Origin: an uncultured Tenacibaculum sp.
GTDB taxonomy: Bacteria > Bacteroidota > Bacteroidia > Flavobacteriales > Flavobacteriaceae
Direction: 5' to 3'
Length of the DNA stretch: 64,000 bases
Assembly: GCF_947499065.1 (NCBI RefSeq)
Contig: NZ_CANMMT010000001.1
Location: 682,001 to 746,000 of the forward strand
Shown: piece by piece, positions 1 to 10,275 of the stretch
Numbering within the stretch: the stretch's first letter is position 1
Layout: every line of letters starts with the position of its first letter
Program-made: the position numbers and the translations under genes
The notes under the pieces: generated by a model
What the model was told of the DNA's origin: nothing
The model's input: only the letters and a program-made list of their open reading frames with translations
The model's database searches: none

Positions 1-260
1 ATATTTCACTATCCAATTATGGTGAAAATTCAGTAGATATTGGAGTGAAAGGATTGGGAATTCCTTTTTATACTTCTTCTAATAACGGACCTATTTTTAT
101 TAGTGGAACATCATATTCTAGTGCAAAGGCTTCTGGTTTTAATGCATCATTGTATAAAACAGGTTTATCAATAAATGAATGGTACCATAAAATACTTCAG
201 CATAGTATTCCTTCATCAAACCTTAACTTGATAAAACACAGTGCTTATTTAGAATTATAG
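1..260 (+). CDS. C-terminal fragment of S8 (subtilase-like) serine peptidase, 5' end outside window
   Basis: Frame is open from base 3 (ISLSNYGENSVDIGVKGLGIPFYTSSNNGPIFISGTSYSSAKASGFNA); resembles the subtilase 'SNYG..vDigapG..i.s.....GTSySsp.asG' segment with the catalytic-Ser GTS motif. Confidence 0.6.
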   Translation, partial: ISLSNYGENSVDIGVKGLGIPFYTSSNNGPIFISGTSYSSAKASGFNASLYKTGLSINEWYHKILQHSIPSSNLNLIKHSAYLEL

Positions 261-292
261 CAGTATATTAGGAATGAATAAATACAATTCCT

Positions 293-3019
293 ATGCATGT
301 ATCCAAAAAACATAAACAATTATTAAAATTATGTTTTTTGTGTATTTATGTATGTGTATTTAGTTTTCAGGTTTATTCTCAGCAATTTAATAAAGAAGAG
401 TTTGATAGTATTGTAGGTTTAAAAAGTATTAGTACTGCTGAAAAAGTAACGGTGTTTAAAGAGAAATTAAAGAATGAAAAGAGTCAACAAATAGCTGCTG
501 AGTTATGTTATAAAACAGTTGTTTTTTTTTGGAGAGAACGAAAAAAATCACCCTGGATATTAAAAGAAGGAATTTATTTTTTAAAAAAAGAGCAATCTAT
601 TAGAAGTACTTTAGATTCAACAAAAACTGCTTTAATAAAAAGAAACCTATTTAATCTTGGTTTGTTTTATAAAGAACTGAAAGATTATACGAATGCGATA
701 AAGTATTTAGATGAGCTTATTTCGAATATACAAATACCAGATACACAGCTTGCAAAAAGTTATAAATTAAAAGGGAATATTTATACAAATTTAGGAGATT
801 TTGAGAGAGCTGGTAACTATTTGAATAGAGCAAGAAAAATATTTAAGAAACTAGGATTAGAAGATAGATTATTCAGAGTAAATAATGATTTACTGAAGTT
901 ATTGATTGATAAAAAAGACAACAAATCCTTTTCGTTTTATAAAAAGTTATCTGAAGAAAATAAAATTATAAAGGATAGTTTTAGGGCTACTTTTAAAGAT
1001 ACGTTTGATTTTTTGTACAACTCTGCTAGTATTTTATATCACAATAAACATTACAAGCAATCGATTATAACATATAAAGAAGTACAAAAAATGTTATTAA
1101 AACTGGATGATTCAATGCGTTTATCCTCTTTTTATAGTAATCTTTCCCTTCCTTTTTTGAAAGAATTAAAATCTGATTCAGCAAAATATTACTGTAATGA
1201 AGGACTTAAGTATACAAATTCAAAAAACCTATTAGGAAAAAGCGCTTTATATGATAATTTAGGGGATGTATATCTTTCAGAATCTAAATTTAAGAAAGCT
1301 CTTTCTTATTATGATAAAGCTATTCAAACAATATCGCTAAATAGTTCTGATGAATTTCCTACAACAATTTATTTTAAAGAACTATTGGGATATCATTTAG
1401 ATAAGTTGAATGCACTAATTACTTTTTATGAAGAAAAACAAAGTACTCGTATTTTGCAGGAAGCCTATGAATTGTTAACTAAAATAGATTCTCAATTTGA
1501 CACGATTAATTATACGAGTAAAGAACGAATATCTAAACTTTTTTGGAGAGAAGAAGGGAGAGATTTTTATATTAATGCTGTTAAAATTTGTTACCGTTTA
1601 AAGAAATTGAAGGAGGTTTTTTATTATATAGAAAAAAGTAAAGGAATACTACTTTTAGAGAATACGAATAATCAATTTGCTAAAAAATTAGCCAATCTTT
1701 CAGATTTTTTAATTGAAAAAGAAGATAGTTTAAAAAAGCGAATACTACATTTTAACGAACAAATAAACCGTACTCAAAAAGCCGCATTTAAGGATAGTTT
1801 ATTTTTAACTAAAGAAAAATATTTTACTTTTTTAAATACTCTTGAAAGAAATAATATAAACTACTATAGGTATAAAACAAGTATTCCTATAACTACTATA
1901 AAAACTGCAAAGAAGAATTTAAGAAATGATGAGTTAGCTATTTCTTATATTTTAGGAAAAGATAGTGGGTTTGTTTTGGTGTTATCTAAAAACAAGTATA
2001 AGGTTTTACCTTTAAAAAATTACAGTGAATTAGTTTCTTTAGCAAAGAGATATAAAAAATTATGTTTATCACCTATCCAATATAAAGAAGAATTAAGCAC
2101 GTTTAAAAATATATCTAATAGACTATATCAAATACTATTTCCAAAAGAAATAGCGTCTTATTTTAAGCGTTATAATAAATATTCAATAGTAACTGATGGT
2201 ATCTTAAATAATATTTCATTCGATGCCTTAATCCCTTTTGTAAATAAAGATGGCAGTTTCAAGTATTTGATAGAAGAAAAAGAGTTAGTATACCATAATT
2301 CATTATCATTAACATTATTAAATAATTCTTTACAAACACCTTTTTTTAAACGTCAGTACAATTTTATAGTTAATAAATTTAAAGATACCAGTTTTACTTC
2401 TTTAACAGTAAAAAAAGAACCTTTTTTCAATGATAAAATGTTTGTTAATGAAGAAGTATCAAAAGAAAATTTTATAAAAGAGTTTAAAAAAGCTTCTTCA
2501 ATTTTTATTTCTAGTCATGCAGATGGGAAAAATCAAATTCCTTGGATTGCTTTATACGATCAAAAATTATACTTAAACGAATTGTTTTTCCTTAATAGCC
2601 CTAAAAATTTTGTGGTTTTAAATGCTTGTGAAACGGGGGTAGGTAGATTACAAACAGGAGAAGGAAATTTTAATTTAACAAGAGGTTTTTTAAATGCAGG
2701 AGCAAAGAGTGTATTGTCTACACAATGGCAGGTAAATGAGAAGTATAATACTGAGATTTTAAATAACTTTTTAAAAGCTTTAAAAAGTGGAAATCCAAAA
2801 TCTACAAGCTTAGCTATTGCTAAAAGAAAATATCTAAGGAAGTATAAGAACACAAATTTAAATTCCCCTTATTATTGGGCCGTTACTACAATTACAGGTA
2901 ATGATTGTCCTTTACCTCATAATAAGAATTATACCATTTTTGTAGTTGTCTTAGTAGCTTTATTGTTAATTCTTTATATCTTAAAATATTCGAAAAAACG
3001 ATTAAAACATAAACGTTAA
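293..3019 (+). CDS. TPR repeat and CHAT (caspase-like) domain protein with C-terminal TM helix
   Basis: N-terminal signal/TM, TPR-like helices, CHAT motifs 'ISSHADG' and 'VLNACETGVG', 'GFLNAGAKSVLSTQW'; C-terminal hydrophobic helix 'YTIFVVVLVALLLILYIL'. Confidence 0.85.
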   Translation: MHVSKKHKQLLKLCFLCIYVCVFSFQVYSQQFNKEEFDSIVGLKSISTAEKVTVFKEKLKNEKSQQIAAELCYKTVVFFWRERKKSPWILKEGIYFLKKEQSIRSTLDSTKTALIKRNLFNLGLFYKELKDYTNAIKYLDELISNIQIPDTQLAKSYKLKGNIYTNLGDFERAGNYLNRARKIFKKLGLEDRLFRVNNDLLKLLIDKKDNKSFSFYKKLSEENKIIKDSFRATFKDTFDFLYNSASILYHNKHYKQSIITYKEVQKMLLKLDDSMRLSSFYSNLSLPFLKELKSDSAKYYCNEGLKYTNSKNLLGKSALYDNLGDVYLSESKFKKALSYYDKAIQTISLNSSDEFPTTIYFKELLGYHLDKLNALITFYEEKQSTRILQEAYELLTKIDSQFDTINYTSKERISKLFWREEGRDFYINAVKICYRLKKLKEVFYYIEKSKGILLLENTNNQFAKKLANLSDFLIEKEDSLKKRILHFNEQINRTQKAAFKDSLFLTKEKYFTFLNTLERNNINYYRYKTSIPITTIKTAKKNLRNDELAISYILGKDSGFVLVLSKNKYKVLPLKNYSELVSLAKRYKKLCLSPIQYKEELSTFKNISNRLYQILFPKEIASYFKRYNKYSIVTDGILNNISFDALIPFVNKDGSFKYLIEEKELVYHNSLSLTLLNNSLQTPFFKRQYNFIVNKFKDTSFTSLTVKKEPFFNDKMFVNEEVSKENFIKEFKKASSIFISSHADGKNQIPWIALYDQKLYLNELFFLNSPKNFVVLNACETGVGRLQTGEGNFNLTRGFLNAGAKSVLSTQWQVNEKYNTEILNNFLKALKSGNPKSTSLAIAKRKYLRKYKNTNLNSPYYWAVTTITGNDCPLPHNKNYTIFVVVLVALLLILYILKYSKKRLKHKR

Positions 3020-4155
3020 TTATACTTTACTTTACGTAATACACGCATAGCTTCTTTGTATTTAATATAAGTAGTTTTATCGTCTAAATTTTTAATATAA
3101 CTTTTAGCTTTTCTTAGTTGAGTTGGGGCGTCTAAAAAACCATTTAAGTAGCAAATTAGGTAGGAGGTAGGTAGTTTAAAAACATCTTCATGTTCTATAA
3201 CAGATAAAGCTATATTATTTTCTATTTTATTAATAATAGTGTTGTTGTTATTATAAATATGATTAATAATGATGCTATCGTATTGAGGAGGTTCAAATAG
3301 GAATTCGGTAACGATATCGTGTTTTCCATTATCTTTAAAATTAATAATGGTTTTTTCTAAAGGATATCGTTTTTCACTTTTATCAATTCCTAAAACTATA
3401 TACTCGGTAATAATAAAAGATTGCTCGTTGTAACTTATTTGTACATCATCCAGCGCTGAAAAAAATAAACGAACTTGTTCGTTTATTAATTCGATGTCTA
3501 CTCGAGTTAAAAATTCTTTATCATTAACAAGCTTTTTTTTACCTGCCCAACATAGAACAAACTGTTCATTAAAAACTTTGTATTGTGGATTGTATTCTGG
3601 TTTATGATTATTGATAAAATCAAAAACACCATCTAAAGTAAGTTGAATATTATTGCTAGCATTTTTTTCAATAGCTTCTACAATAGGAGCATTTTCATTT
3701 TTGTGTTCAAGTATGTTTTCTGTAGGAATAGAATTGCTTCCTCTACGAAAGAACACAGTTTCTTTTCTATATTTCCAAGCGTTTTTAGATAAGGAAGTAA
3801 CCTGTTCATTGGGATAAATAGTTACTAAACCAATTACTTTATGTCGAGGTAAACGAGGAAACGGAACATTTTCATACTCAACTTTAGGAGGGTTATTTAA
3901 ATAGGCATTGACTAAATTCTGAATTTTACTATCATCATAAAAATCAACACCTACAATTTTGTTTTCTTCATCTTCAACTCCAATAACAATGTATGAGTTA
4001 TTTTGAGGATTAGAATTTGATAAAGCACAGATATGTTTAATAAACTTAGCTTTTCCTTCTTTAGAACTTAAAGAAAGTTTTTGCTTTTTATCATAAAAAC
4101 TATTCTCATCGTTATGAGATAATAAGTTTTTAATAAGTAAGCGTTTATTAATCAT
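3016..4155 (-). CDS. AlbA_2/Schlafen-like putative DNA-binding (ATP-binding) protein
   Basis: 'EGKAKFIKHICALSNSNPQNNSYIVIGVEDEENKIVGVDF' resembles the AlbA_2 domain; single long ORF. Confidence 0.65.
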   Translation of the reverse strand: MINKRLLIKNLLSHNDENSFYDKKQKLSLSSKEGKAKFIKHICALSNSNPQNNSYIVIGVEDEENKIVGVDFYDDSKIQNLVNAYLNNPPKVEYENVPFPRLPRHKVIGLVTIYPNEQVTSLSKNAWKYRKETVFFRRGSNSIPTENILEHKNENAPIVEAIEKNASNNIQLTLDGVFDFINNHKPEYNPQYKVFNEQFVLCWAGKKKLVNDKEFLTRVDIELINEQVRLFFSALDDVQISYNEQSFIITEYIVLGIDKSEKRYPLEKTIINFKDNGKHDIVTEFLFEPPQYDSIIINHIYNNNNTIINKIENNIALSVIEHEDVFKLPTSYLICYLNGFLDAPTQLRKAKSYIKNLDDKTTYIKYKEAMRVLRKVKYN

Positions 4156-4157
4156 TT

Positions 4158-5024
4158 TTAAGGTACTTTATGGCCTTGACTAGCTACAAGTAAAGAAAAC
4201 CAATCTTCTGTTTCTAATTTTATAAACTGAGCCTTTGTAGCTTCTTTTATACGTTGAATATTAGTAGTTCCAATAACAGGTGTAATCTTAGCAGGATGCT
4301 TATATAACCAAGCCAATAATAATTGACTTTCAGTAGCATTATATTTTTTACATAAATGTACTAATTCTGTTTTAATTCGTTCGTTTTGATCTGAATGTTC
4401 CTTAAAATAAGAACCTAAAGGACTCCATGCCATTGGTTTTACATTATGAATTTGCATATGATCTAAACTACCATTTAGCATTGAAGAAAATTGAGTTAAC
4501 GATACTTCTATTTGATTAACTGTAATAGAATTCTTCTTATTAATTAAATCAGTTTGTGATGGAGTAAAATTAGAAACACCAAAGTCAATAATTTTGCCTT
4601 GCTTTTTTAATTGGTCAATCGCTTCATAAACTTCATCAGCTTGCATTAATGGACTTGGTCTGTGTAATAATAACAAGTCCAAATATTCAGTTTGTAAATT
4701 TTTAAGAGATTGTTCTACACTCCAAATAATGTATTCTTTTGAATAATCGTAATATTTTACTCTATTGTTTCTTGTTTTTCCAACGTATTGAATGCCACAC
4801 TTAGAAATTAACTGAATTTGATTACGGTTAACTTTACTTTCAGTAAAAGCCTTTCCAAAATCAGCTTCAGTAGTATAATCACCATAAATATCAGCATGGT
4901 CAAATGTGGTGATGTCATTTTCTAAGCAAGTATGAATTAAAGTACTCATTTCTTGAGTATTTAGGTTTTTACCCCAAATCCCCCAAGTCATGCAACCAGC
5001 AATTAGTTCTGAATAATTAGACAT
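4158..5024 (-). CDS. Aldo/keto reductase
   Basis: 'DHADIYGDYTTEADFGKAF', 'YLDLLLLHRPSP', 'DFGVSNFTPSQ', 'TPVIGTTNIQRI'. Confidence 0.9.
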   Translation of the reverse strand: MSNYSELIAGCMTWGIWGKNLNTQEMSTLIHTCLENDITTFDHADIYGDYTTEADFGKAFTESKVNRNQIQLISKCGIQYVGKTRNNRVKYYDYSKEYIIWSVEQSLKNLQTEYLDLLLLHRPSPLMQADEVYEAIDQLKKQGKIIDFGVSNFTPSQTDLINKKNSITVNQIEVSLTQFSSMLNGSLDHMQIHNVKPMAWSPLGSYFKEHSDQNERIKTELVHLCKKYNATESQLLLAWLYKHPAKITPVIGTTNIQRIKEATKAQFIKLETEDWFSLLVASQGHKVP

Positions 5025-5772
5025 TTTTATTTAAAATTGTTGCACTAGCTTGTGCAGTTGGATATACTACTAAATCTTCAATATTAACATGATAAGGTCT
5101 GGTAACTATAAAATGAATGATATCGGCAATGTCTTCAGCTTGTAAAGCATTATAACCTTTGTAAACATTTTTAGCTTTTTCTTTATCTCCTTTGAAGCGT
5201 ACATCTGAAAACTCTGTTTCTACTGCTCCAGGGTGAATGCCAGAAACTCTTATGTTATGCTTGTTTAAATCAATACGCATCGATTTATTAATAGCATTTA
5301 CAGCATGTTTAGAAGCACAATATACATTACCATTGGGATATACTTCTTTTCCTGCAATAGAGCCAATATTAACAATAAAACCACTATTTCTTTCTATCAT
5401 TTGAGGTACAATAGCTTTGGTTACATAAAGTAGTCCCTTTACATTAATATCAATCATAGCATCCCAATCATCAATATTTCCATCCTGAATAGCACTTAGC
5501 CCATGAGCATTTCCAGCATTGTTAATTAAAATATCTATTTGACGAAAGTCTTGAGGTAAGTTATTTATTGCTTTTTGTACTTCATTTCTATCTTTAACAT
5601 CAAAATTTAAAGTAGCAACTTCAGTATAGTTACTTAGTTGTTTTTGTATTTCATCTAATCGGTTTTTTCTACGACCACATAGAACTAATCGAATATTATT
5701 TTTAGCAAAAATCTCAGCAGTTGCTTTACCTATACCAGATGTAGCACCAGTAATAAGAGCAGTAAGTTTCAT
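5017..5772 (-). CDS. Short-chain dehydrogenase/reductase (SDR)
   Basis: 'TGATSGIGKATAEIF', 'INNAGNAHG', 'YCASKHAV'. Confidence 0.92.
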   Translation of the reverse strand: MKLTALITGATSGIGKATAEIFAKNNIRLVLCGRRKNRLDEIQKQLSNYTEVATLNFDVKDRNEVQKAINNLPQDFRQIDILINNAGNAHGLSAIQDGNIDDWDAMIDINVKGLLYVTKAIVPQMIERNSGFIVNIGSIAGKEVYPNGNVYCASKHAVNAINKSMRIDLNKHNIRVSGIHPGAVETEFSDVRFKGDKEKAKNVYKGYNALQAEDIADIIHFIVTRPYHVNIEDLVVYPTAQASATILNKNV

Positions 5773-5855
5773 TATTTATGTTTTGGTTAAAGGTAGGTTA
5801 TTCAACCAAAAAATAAAACCTTTATAAGAATACTTAACAAAAAGTTTATAAAAAT

Positions 5856-5888
5856 AAAAACCGCCCCTTTGTGGGGGCGGTTCCTTTT
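5856..5888. terminator. Rho-independent-type hairpin
   Basis: AACCGCCCC-TTTG-TGGGGGCGGTT stem flanked by A/T tracts. Confidence 0.75.
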
Positions 5889-5928
5889 AGTTGGTAACTA
5901 CACCAACCAAAAATCAACTAACCAAACT

Positions 5929-6855
5929 TTATTTTAAATATTTTCTATCAACTGTCTTTCGTTGTATTTTAGTACGTTTTCTACCATTATTCCTTACGGT
6001 AGATTTTGCAGTACTGTTATTTTTTCCTTTTAAATATTGTACAAATCCTTTACCAGAAAAAGTGTACGTTGTTTTTGAACTTAAGTGGAACAATTCTATC
6101 GTTTCATCATTTATAACGCTTAACTCAAATCTTTCAGTATCTCCACCATCATAATTAAGTGTTAAAAGTTTTAGATTCTCAAATCCTGAAATATTGGCTA
6201 CTTCATAACCTCCCACATAGTCCCACTTAATTATATCAATATTCGTGCCAAAAGCATCATGAGATGAATAAAATGTCACATTGTTTTCAGGAGTAAACTG
6301 TAAAAAATGCTCATCATCAAATGCATTTGGAGTTCCACCTTTTGCACCTATTCTTTCCCAAGCAATGTATTCTTGTAAAAAGTATTCTATGTTTTCATAA
6401 AATAGTTTATCATAATCAAAATTATTTCTTTGATAACCTATTAGATAATAACTAACATTTTGCGATAAATCGTCAATTCTAATTTCATTGTTTGATAATT
6501 GAACAACATTAAAATCATAATTCCCATCTAAATTATGACGTGTTTCTAAAACAGTTCCTATACCTCTATATGTACCAACTATAATTCCTAAACCATTTCC
6601 TGTTTTACCTATATCTGTAATATTATTATTAGCATACATCGTTCCATTTAAAAATGATACTGTAAATGCTTTTGAAAGAAAAGGAACATCTCCTGTACCT
6701 GTTGTTCTGTGATAATCTATATACCATAAATCGTAACTAGAGATAAATTGGTTTAATGAAAAAGCATTATCATCAATTATTTCATTTTGTACAACACAAG
6801 ATGTAAGAGTAACACTTGTTGCTATAAATAAGAATAGTAATTTTATACGTTTCAT
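5929..6855 (-). CDS. Hypothetical lipoprotein
   Basis: Lipobox-like 'FIATSVTLTSC' N-terminus; no recognised domain. Confidence 0.75.
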   Translation of the reverse strand: MKRIKLLFLFIATSVTLTSCVVQNEIIDDNAFSLNQFISSYDLWYIDYHRTTGTGDVPFLSKAFTVSFLNGTMYANNNITDIGKTGNGLGIIVGTYRGIGTVLETRHNLDGNYDFNVVQLSNNEIRIDDLSQNVSYYLIGYQRNNFDYDKLFYENIEYFLQEYIAWERIGAKGGTPNAFDDEHFLQFTPENNVTFYSSHDAFGTNIDIIKWDYVGGYEVANISGFENLKLLTLNYDGGDTERFELSVINDETIELFHLSSKTTYTFSGKGFVQYLKGKNNSTAKSTVRNNGRKRTKIQRKTVDRKYLK

Positions 6856-6908
6856 AAGCTTTCATTTTATGGTTATGCTTATGTATTTTCAAATTACGTG
6901 CCAAAAAT

Positions 6909-6938
6909 AAAAAACACCTCATTGAGGTGTTTTTTATT
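6909..6938. terminator. Rho-independent-type hairpin
   Basis: AAAACACCTC-ATT-GAGGTGTTTT. Confidence 0.7.
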
Positions 6939-7430
6939 TTAGTTTTGAGGTTTTACCGATGGCATAAAAACCTTTTCTCCTTTTTTAATGTTTTCTATTT
7001 TATAATAATGAATTTTAGTTCCTACTTTATAAGTAACGATGGCTTCATTTTCTTTTAATTCAAAAGGAAAGTCATTTTCACTTTTTGCACTAGCTGTATT
7101 TCCATGTTCTTCTTTAGGGTCAGCATGTAATGTTAAATCTTTTCTATCTTGATCTGTTGAGGTATTATAACGTGCAGCTATATGTTGCTTATCCTGTTTT
7201 TTTTCAATTACAGCTTTAGTAACTCTATTTTGAAAGAAAACCTTTTCAAAATCAACTGAATCTTCCGAAGTAAATTCAATAATTAAATCAAGGCTATTAT
7301 TACCAGGTAAACCACCTGTTATATGGGTGTATGTAGCAGATTTCACAGAAAAAGGAGGGTTGCTATCCATTTTCATACTTGCACATTGAGTAAATGTAAA
7401 AGCTAATATTAAGATTCCGAATAATTTCAT
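6939..7430 (-). CDS. Hypothetical lipoprotein
   Basis: 'ILAFTFTQC' lipobox-like N-terminus. Confidence 0.65.
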   Translation of the reverse strand: MKLFGILILAFTFTQCASMKMDSNPPFSVKSATYTHITGGLPGNNSLDLIIEFTSEDSVDFEKVFFQNRVTKAVIEKKQDKQHIAARYNTSTDQDRKDLTLHADPKEEHGNTASAKSENDFPFELKENEAIVTYKVGTKIHYYKIENIKKGEKVFMPSVKPQN

Positions 7431-7505
7431 AGGATTACTATTTTATTGTTTAATTTTAGAGATTCAAGTAATGTGCCAAGGTACAAATATATTTATATTT
7501 TTAAA

Positions 7506-8615
7506 ATGTTGAATTACAGTTATTGGGAGCTTAAAGAGTGGTTTACTAATGTTGATTTTACAGTAGTAGGTAGTGGAATTGTTGGATTAAATTGTGCGTT
7601 AGAATTAAAGAAAAAACATCCGAGTTCGAAGATTTTAATTTTAGAAAAAGGAACTTTACCTCAAGGAGCTAGTACCAAAAATGCTGGGTTTGCTTGCTTT
7701 GGAAGTTTGTCTGAATTAATTGACGACTTAAATACACATACTGAAGAAGAGGTTTTTAATTTAGTTAAGAAAAGATGGGAAGGATTAGCTTTATTAAAAA
7801 AGAATTTAGGAGAAAAAAATATCGATTTTCAACAGAATAAAGGATACGAATTATTTCAAGATGATGCTTTTTTTGAAGACTGTTTGAGTAAAAAAGATAA
7901 AATAAATGAATTGTTAGAACCTTTATTTAAATCAGATGTTTTTCATGTAAATGAAAACATTTTTGGTTTTAATAATATTCATGGAAATTATATTGTAAAT
8001 GAATATGAAGGTCAGATAGATACTGGTAAAATGGCTGCAAGATTATTAAATTTAGCTCAATCGTTTGGAATCAAAATTATTAATAATATAGCAGTTGAAA
8101 ATTATACTGAACTTAACGGAAAAGTAGTTGTTAAAACTAAACAGATAGAGTTTGCGACTAAAAAAATATTCATTGCTACCAATGGTTTTGCAAAACAATT
8201 GCTTAATGAAGATGTACAACCAGCTAGAGCACAAGTTTTAATTACAAAACCGATTAAAAATCTTCATATTAAAGGAACTTTTCATTTAGATAAAGGGTAT
8301 TATTACTTTAGAAATATTGATAATAGAATATTGTTTGGAGGAGGAAGAAATTTAGATTTTAAAGGAGAAGAGACAGTAGAGTTTGGGCAAACAGAATTGA
8401 TTCAAAATAAATTAGAAGAGATTTTAAAAACTACCATTTTACCGAACATTGATTTTGAAATAGCCCATAGATGGAGTGGTATTATGGGAGTTGGAAATCA
8501 AAAAAAGGCTATTGTAAAACAGTTATCTAATAATGTTTTTTGTGGTGTTCGTTTAGGAGGAATGGGAGTTGCTATAGGTAGTTTGGTTGGAAAAGAATTA
8601 GCAGATTTGGTATGA
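7506..8615 (+). CDS. FAD-dependent oxidoreductase (DAO family)
   Basis: 'FTVVGSGIVGLNCALELKKKHP' Rossmann motif; 'GGGRNLDF'; the internal ATG at 7506 is a more plausible start than the supplied 7446. Confidence 0.85.
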   Translation: MLNYSYWELKEWFTNVDFTVVGSGIVGLNCALELKKKHPSSKILILEKGTLPQGASTKNAGFACFGSLSELIDDLNTHTEEEVFNLVKKRWEGLALLKKNLGEKNIDFQQNKGYELFQDDAFFEDCLSKKDKINELLEPLFKSDVFHVNENIFGFNNIHGNYIVNEYEGQIDTGKMAARLLNLAQSFGIKIINNIAVENYTELNGKVVVKTKQIEFATKKIFIATNGFAKQLLNEDVQPARAQVLITKPIKNLHIKGTFHLDKGYYYFRNIDNRILFGGGRNLDFKGEETVEFGQTELIQNKLEEILKTTILPNIDFEIAHRWSGIMGVGNQKKAIVKQLSNNVFCGVRLGGMGVAIGSLVGKELADLV

Positions 8616-9061
8616 ATATAAAGGAAGAACTATTTAAGCAATGTGTTGCTTATGTAAATAAGCGAATGAAAACTGTTGAAGAAATAATTTCATCTAATAA
8701 AAAAGCATTGCAATCTGAAACAAAAAGCTCAGCTGGAGATAAGCATGAGACAGGTAGAGCAATGTTGCAGTTAGAAATGGAAAAAGCAAGCCAACAACTT
8801 AGCGGGATTGAAAAAATGAAAGAAACGCTTTCTAAAATTAATTTAGAAGGAGTAACAGATGTAGCTCACTTAGGAAATGTGGTTGTAACGGATAAAAACA
8901 TGTACTTTTTAAGTATTAGTTCAGGACAATTAAAAATAGCGGATAAAATTTACTTTTCTGTTTCAGTTTCTTCACCAATAGGGCGTTTATTATTAGGAAA
9001 GAGAATAGGAGAATCTTTTGTTTTTAACGCTAATAAGCAAACGATAAAAGAAATATTTTAA
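8612..9061 (+). CDS. GreA/GreB-like family protein
   Basis: Coiled-coil N-terminus plus C-terminal 'SPIGRLLLGKRIGESFVF' typical of the GreA/B C-terminal fold; 4-nt overlap with upstream gene. Confidence 0.65.
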   Translation: MNIKEELFKQCVAYVNKRMKTVEEIISSNKKALQSETKSSAGDKHETGRAMLQLEMEKASQQLSGIEKMKETLSKINLEGVTDVAHLGNVVVTDKNMYFLSISSGQLKIADKIYFSVSVSSPIGRLLLGKRIGESFVFNANKQTIKEIF

Positions 9062-9063
9062 CT

Positions 9064-9098
9064 AAAAGGTAGGGTAAAATAAATTAAAACGGTTTTAC
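9064..9098 (+). promoter_or_regulatory. Composite motif copy 1: AAAAGGTAGGG-N17-GTTTTAC
   Basis: Same words with the same 17-nt spacing recur at 20882-20916. Confidence 0.4.
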
Positions 9099-9251
9099 TA
9101 TAGGAAAGGTTGCTACCCTTCACAAGGAAAAGAAGTTTTATAGTACACTTTTATCATTTTTTAGTGTTTAGACTGGTAAGAGTGTATTTTTCTACAGAAA
9201 TAAAGATATTTAAAATAGTTGAGTAATAATTATGAGATAGTTATTATTGGT

Positions 9252-10184
9252 TTAAACAGTTTCGTTAAAATATAATGAAACTGTTTTTTTTGTATCTATA
9301 ACTGAGTGATGATTGAAGAAAATAGTTTGGTTATTGTAATATGCTTCTATAAGCCAATAATATCCTTTGAAATATGCTTTTTTAACTATAGCTTTACTAT
9401 TAGAATCTTCAACAACTTGTATTTGATGAGGATACAATAAAACTTGTTTTTTATTCAAAAAAAACTCATTTACATCATCAAATAAAGAAGCAATATATTT
9501 TTGTTTTAGCCCTTTGTATAAACTAGCAGGTGTATCATTAGCAATAACTTCATGATTCTTTATTACAATCATTTTATCAGCAAATGATAGTGCATCATTT
9601 CCATCATGTGTGGCAACAATACAAGAAATATTATTTTCTTTTAAATAAGCAAATAACTTTCTTCTTAGAGAATTCTTTTTAAAGTTGTCTATTTGACTAA
9701 AAGGTTCATCTAAAAGGAGTAATTCGGGTTGCTTAGCTATTGCTCTAGCTATAGCAACACGTTGTTGTTGACCTCCACTTAAATTTTTTACTTTTTCGTT
9801 AGCAAACGAAGTCATTTCTATAACCTCAAGAAGTTCTTGTGTTCTTTTTTCTGCTTCTTCTGGATAAAAACGAGAGAGGAATTTTTTAATATTTTCACTT
9901 ACAGAAATAAAAGGCATTAAGTCAAAATCTTGTGCTACGTATTTAAAAAAATCCATTCCAGGCACCAAATGATGGGCTGGCCCTAAAATTTGAATATCAT
10001 TCCAATAAAGTTTACCTTCATTTAAATCTAATAAGCCGTAGATGGCTTTTAGTAAAGTAGATTTTCCACAACCACTTTCTCCCATAACACATAAGTGCTC
10101 TCCTTTTTCTAAGGAGAAATTAATGTCTTTTAGGGTTGGTTTTTCATCAGAATATGAAAAAGAGATGTTGTTAACTTTTAGCAT
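9252..10184 (-). CDS. ABC transporter ATP-binding protein
   Basis: Walker A 'GESGCGKSTLL', signature 'LSGGQQQRVAIARAI', Walker B 'LLLLDEPFSQ'. Confidence 0.93.
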   Translation of the reverse strand: MLKVNNISFSYSDEKPTLKDINFSLEKGEHLCVMGESGCGKSTLLKAIYGLLDLNEGKLYWNDIQILGPAHHLVPGMDFFKYVAQDFDLMPFISVSENIKKFLSRFYPEEAEKRTQELLEVIEMTSFANEKVKNLSGGQQQRVAIARAIAKQPELLLLDEPFSQIDNFKKNSLRRKLFAYLKENNISCIVATHDGNDALSFADKMIVIKNHEVIANDTPASLYKGLKQKYIASLFDDVNEFFLNKKQVLLYPHQIQVVEDSNSKAIVKKAYFKGYYWLIEAYYNNQTIFFNHHSVIDTKKTVSLYFNETV

Positions 10185-10220
10185 AGCTGCAAAAATAATG
10201 AACTATACTTTTTAATATAA

Positions 10221-10250
10221 AAAAAACCGACGCAAAAGCATCGGTTTTTG
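10221..10250 (-). terminator. Intrinsic terminator for the M13 peptidase gene
   Basis: AAAAACCGACGC-AAAA-GCATCGGTTTTT; the one non-Watson-Crick pair is a G-U wobble only when read on the minus strand. Confidence 0.7.
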
Positions 10251-10275
10251 TATTCTATCAAAAGAAAAAATCTTT

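Noticed and set aside
2560-2853. 97-aa minus-strand ORF
   Set aside because: Antisense to the CHAT coding region, no start-site or domain support.
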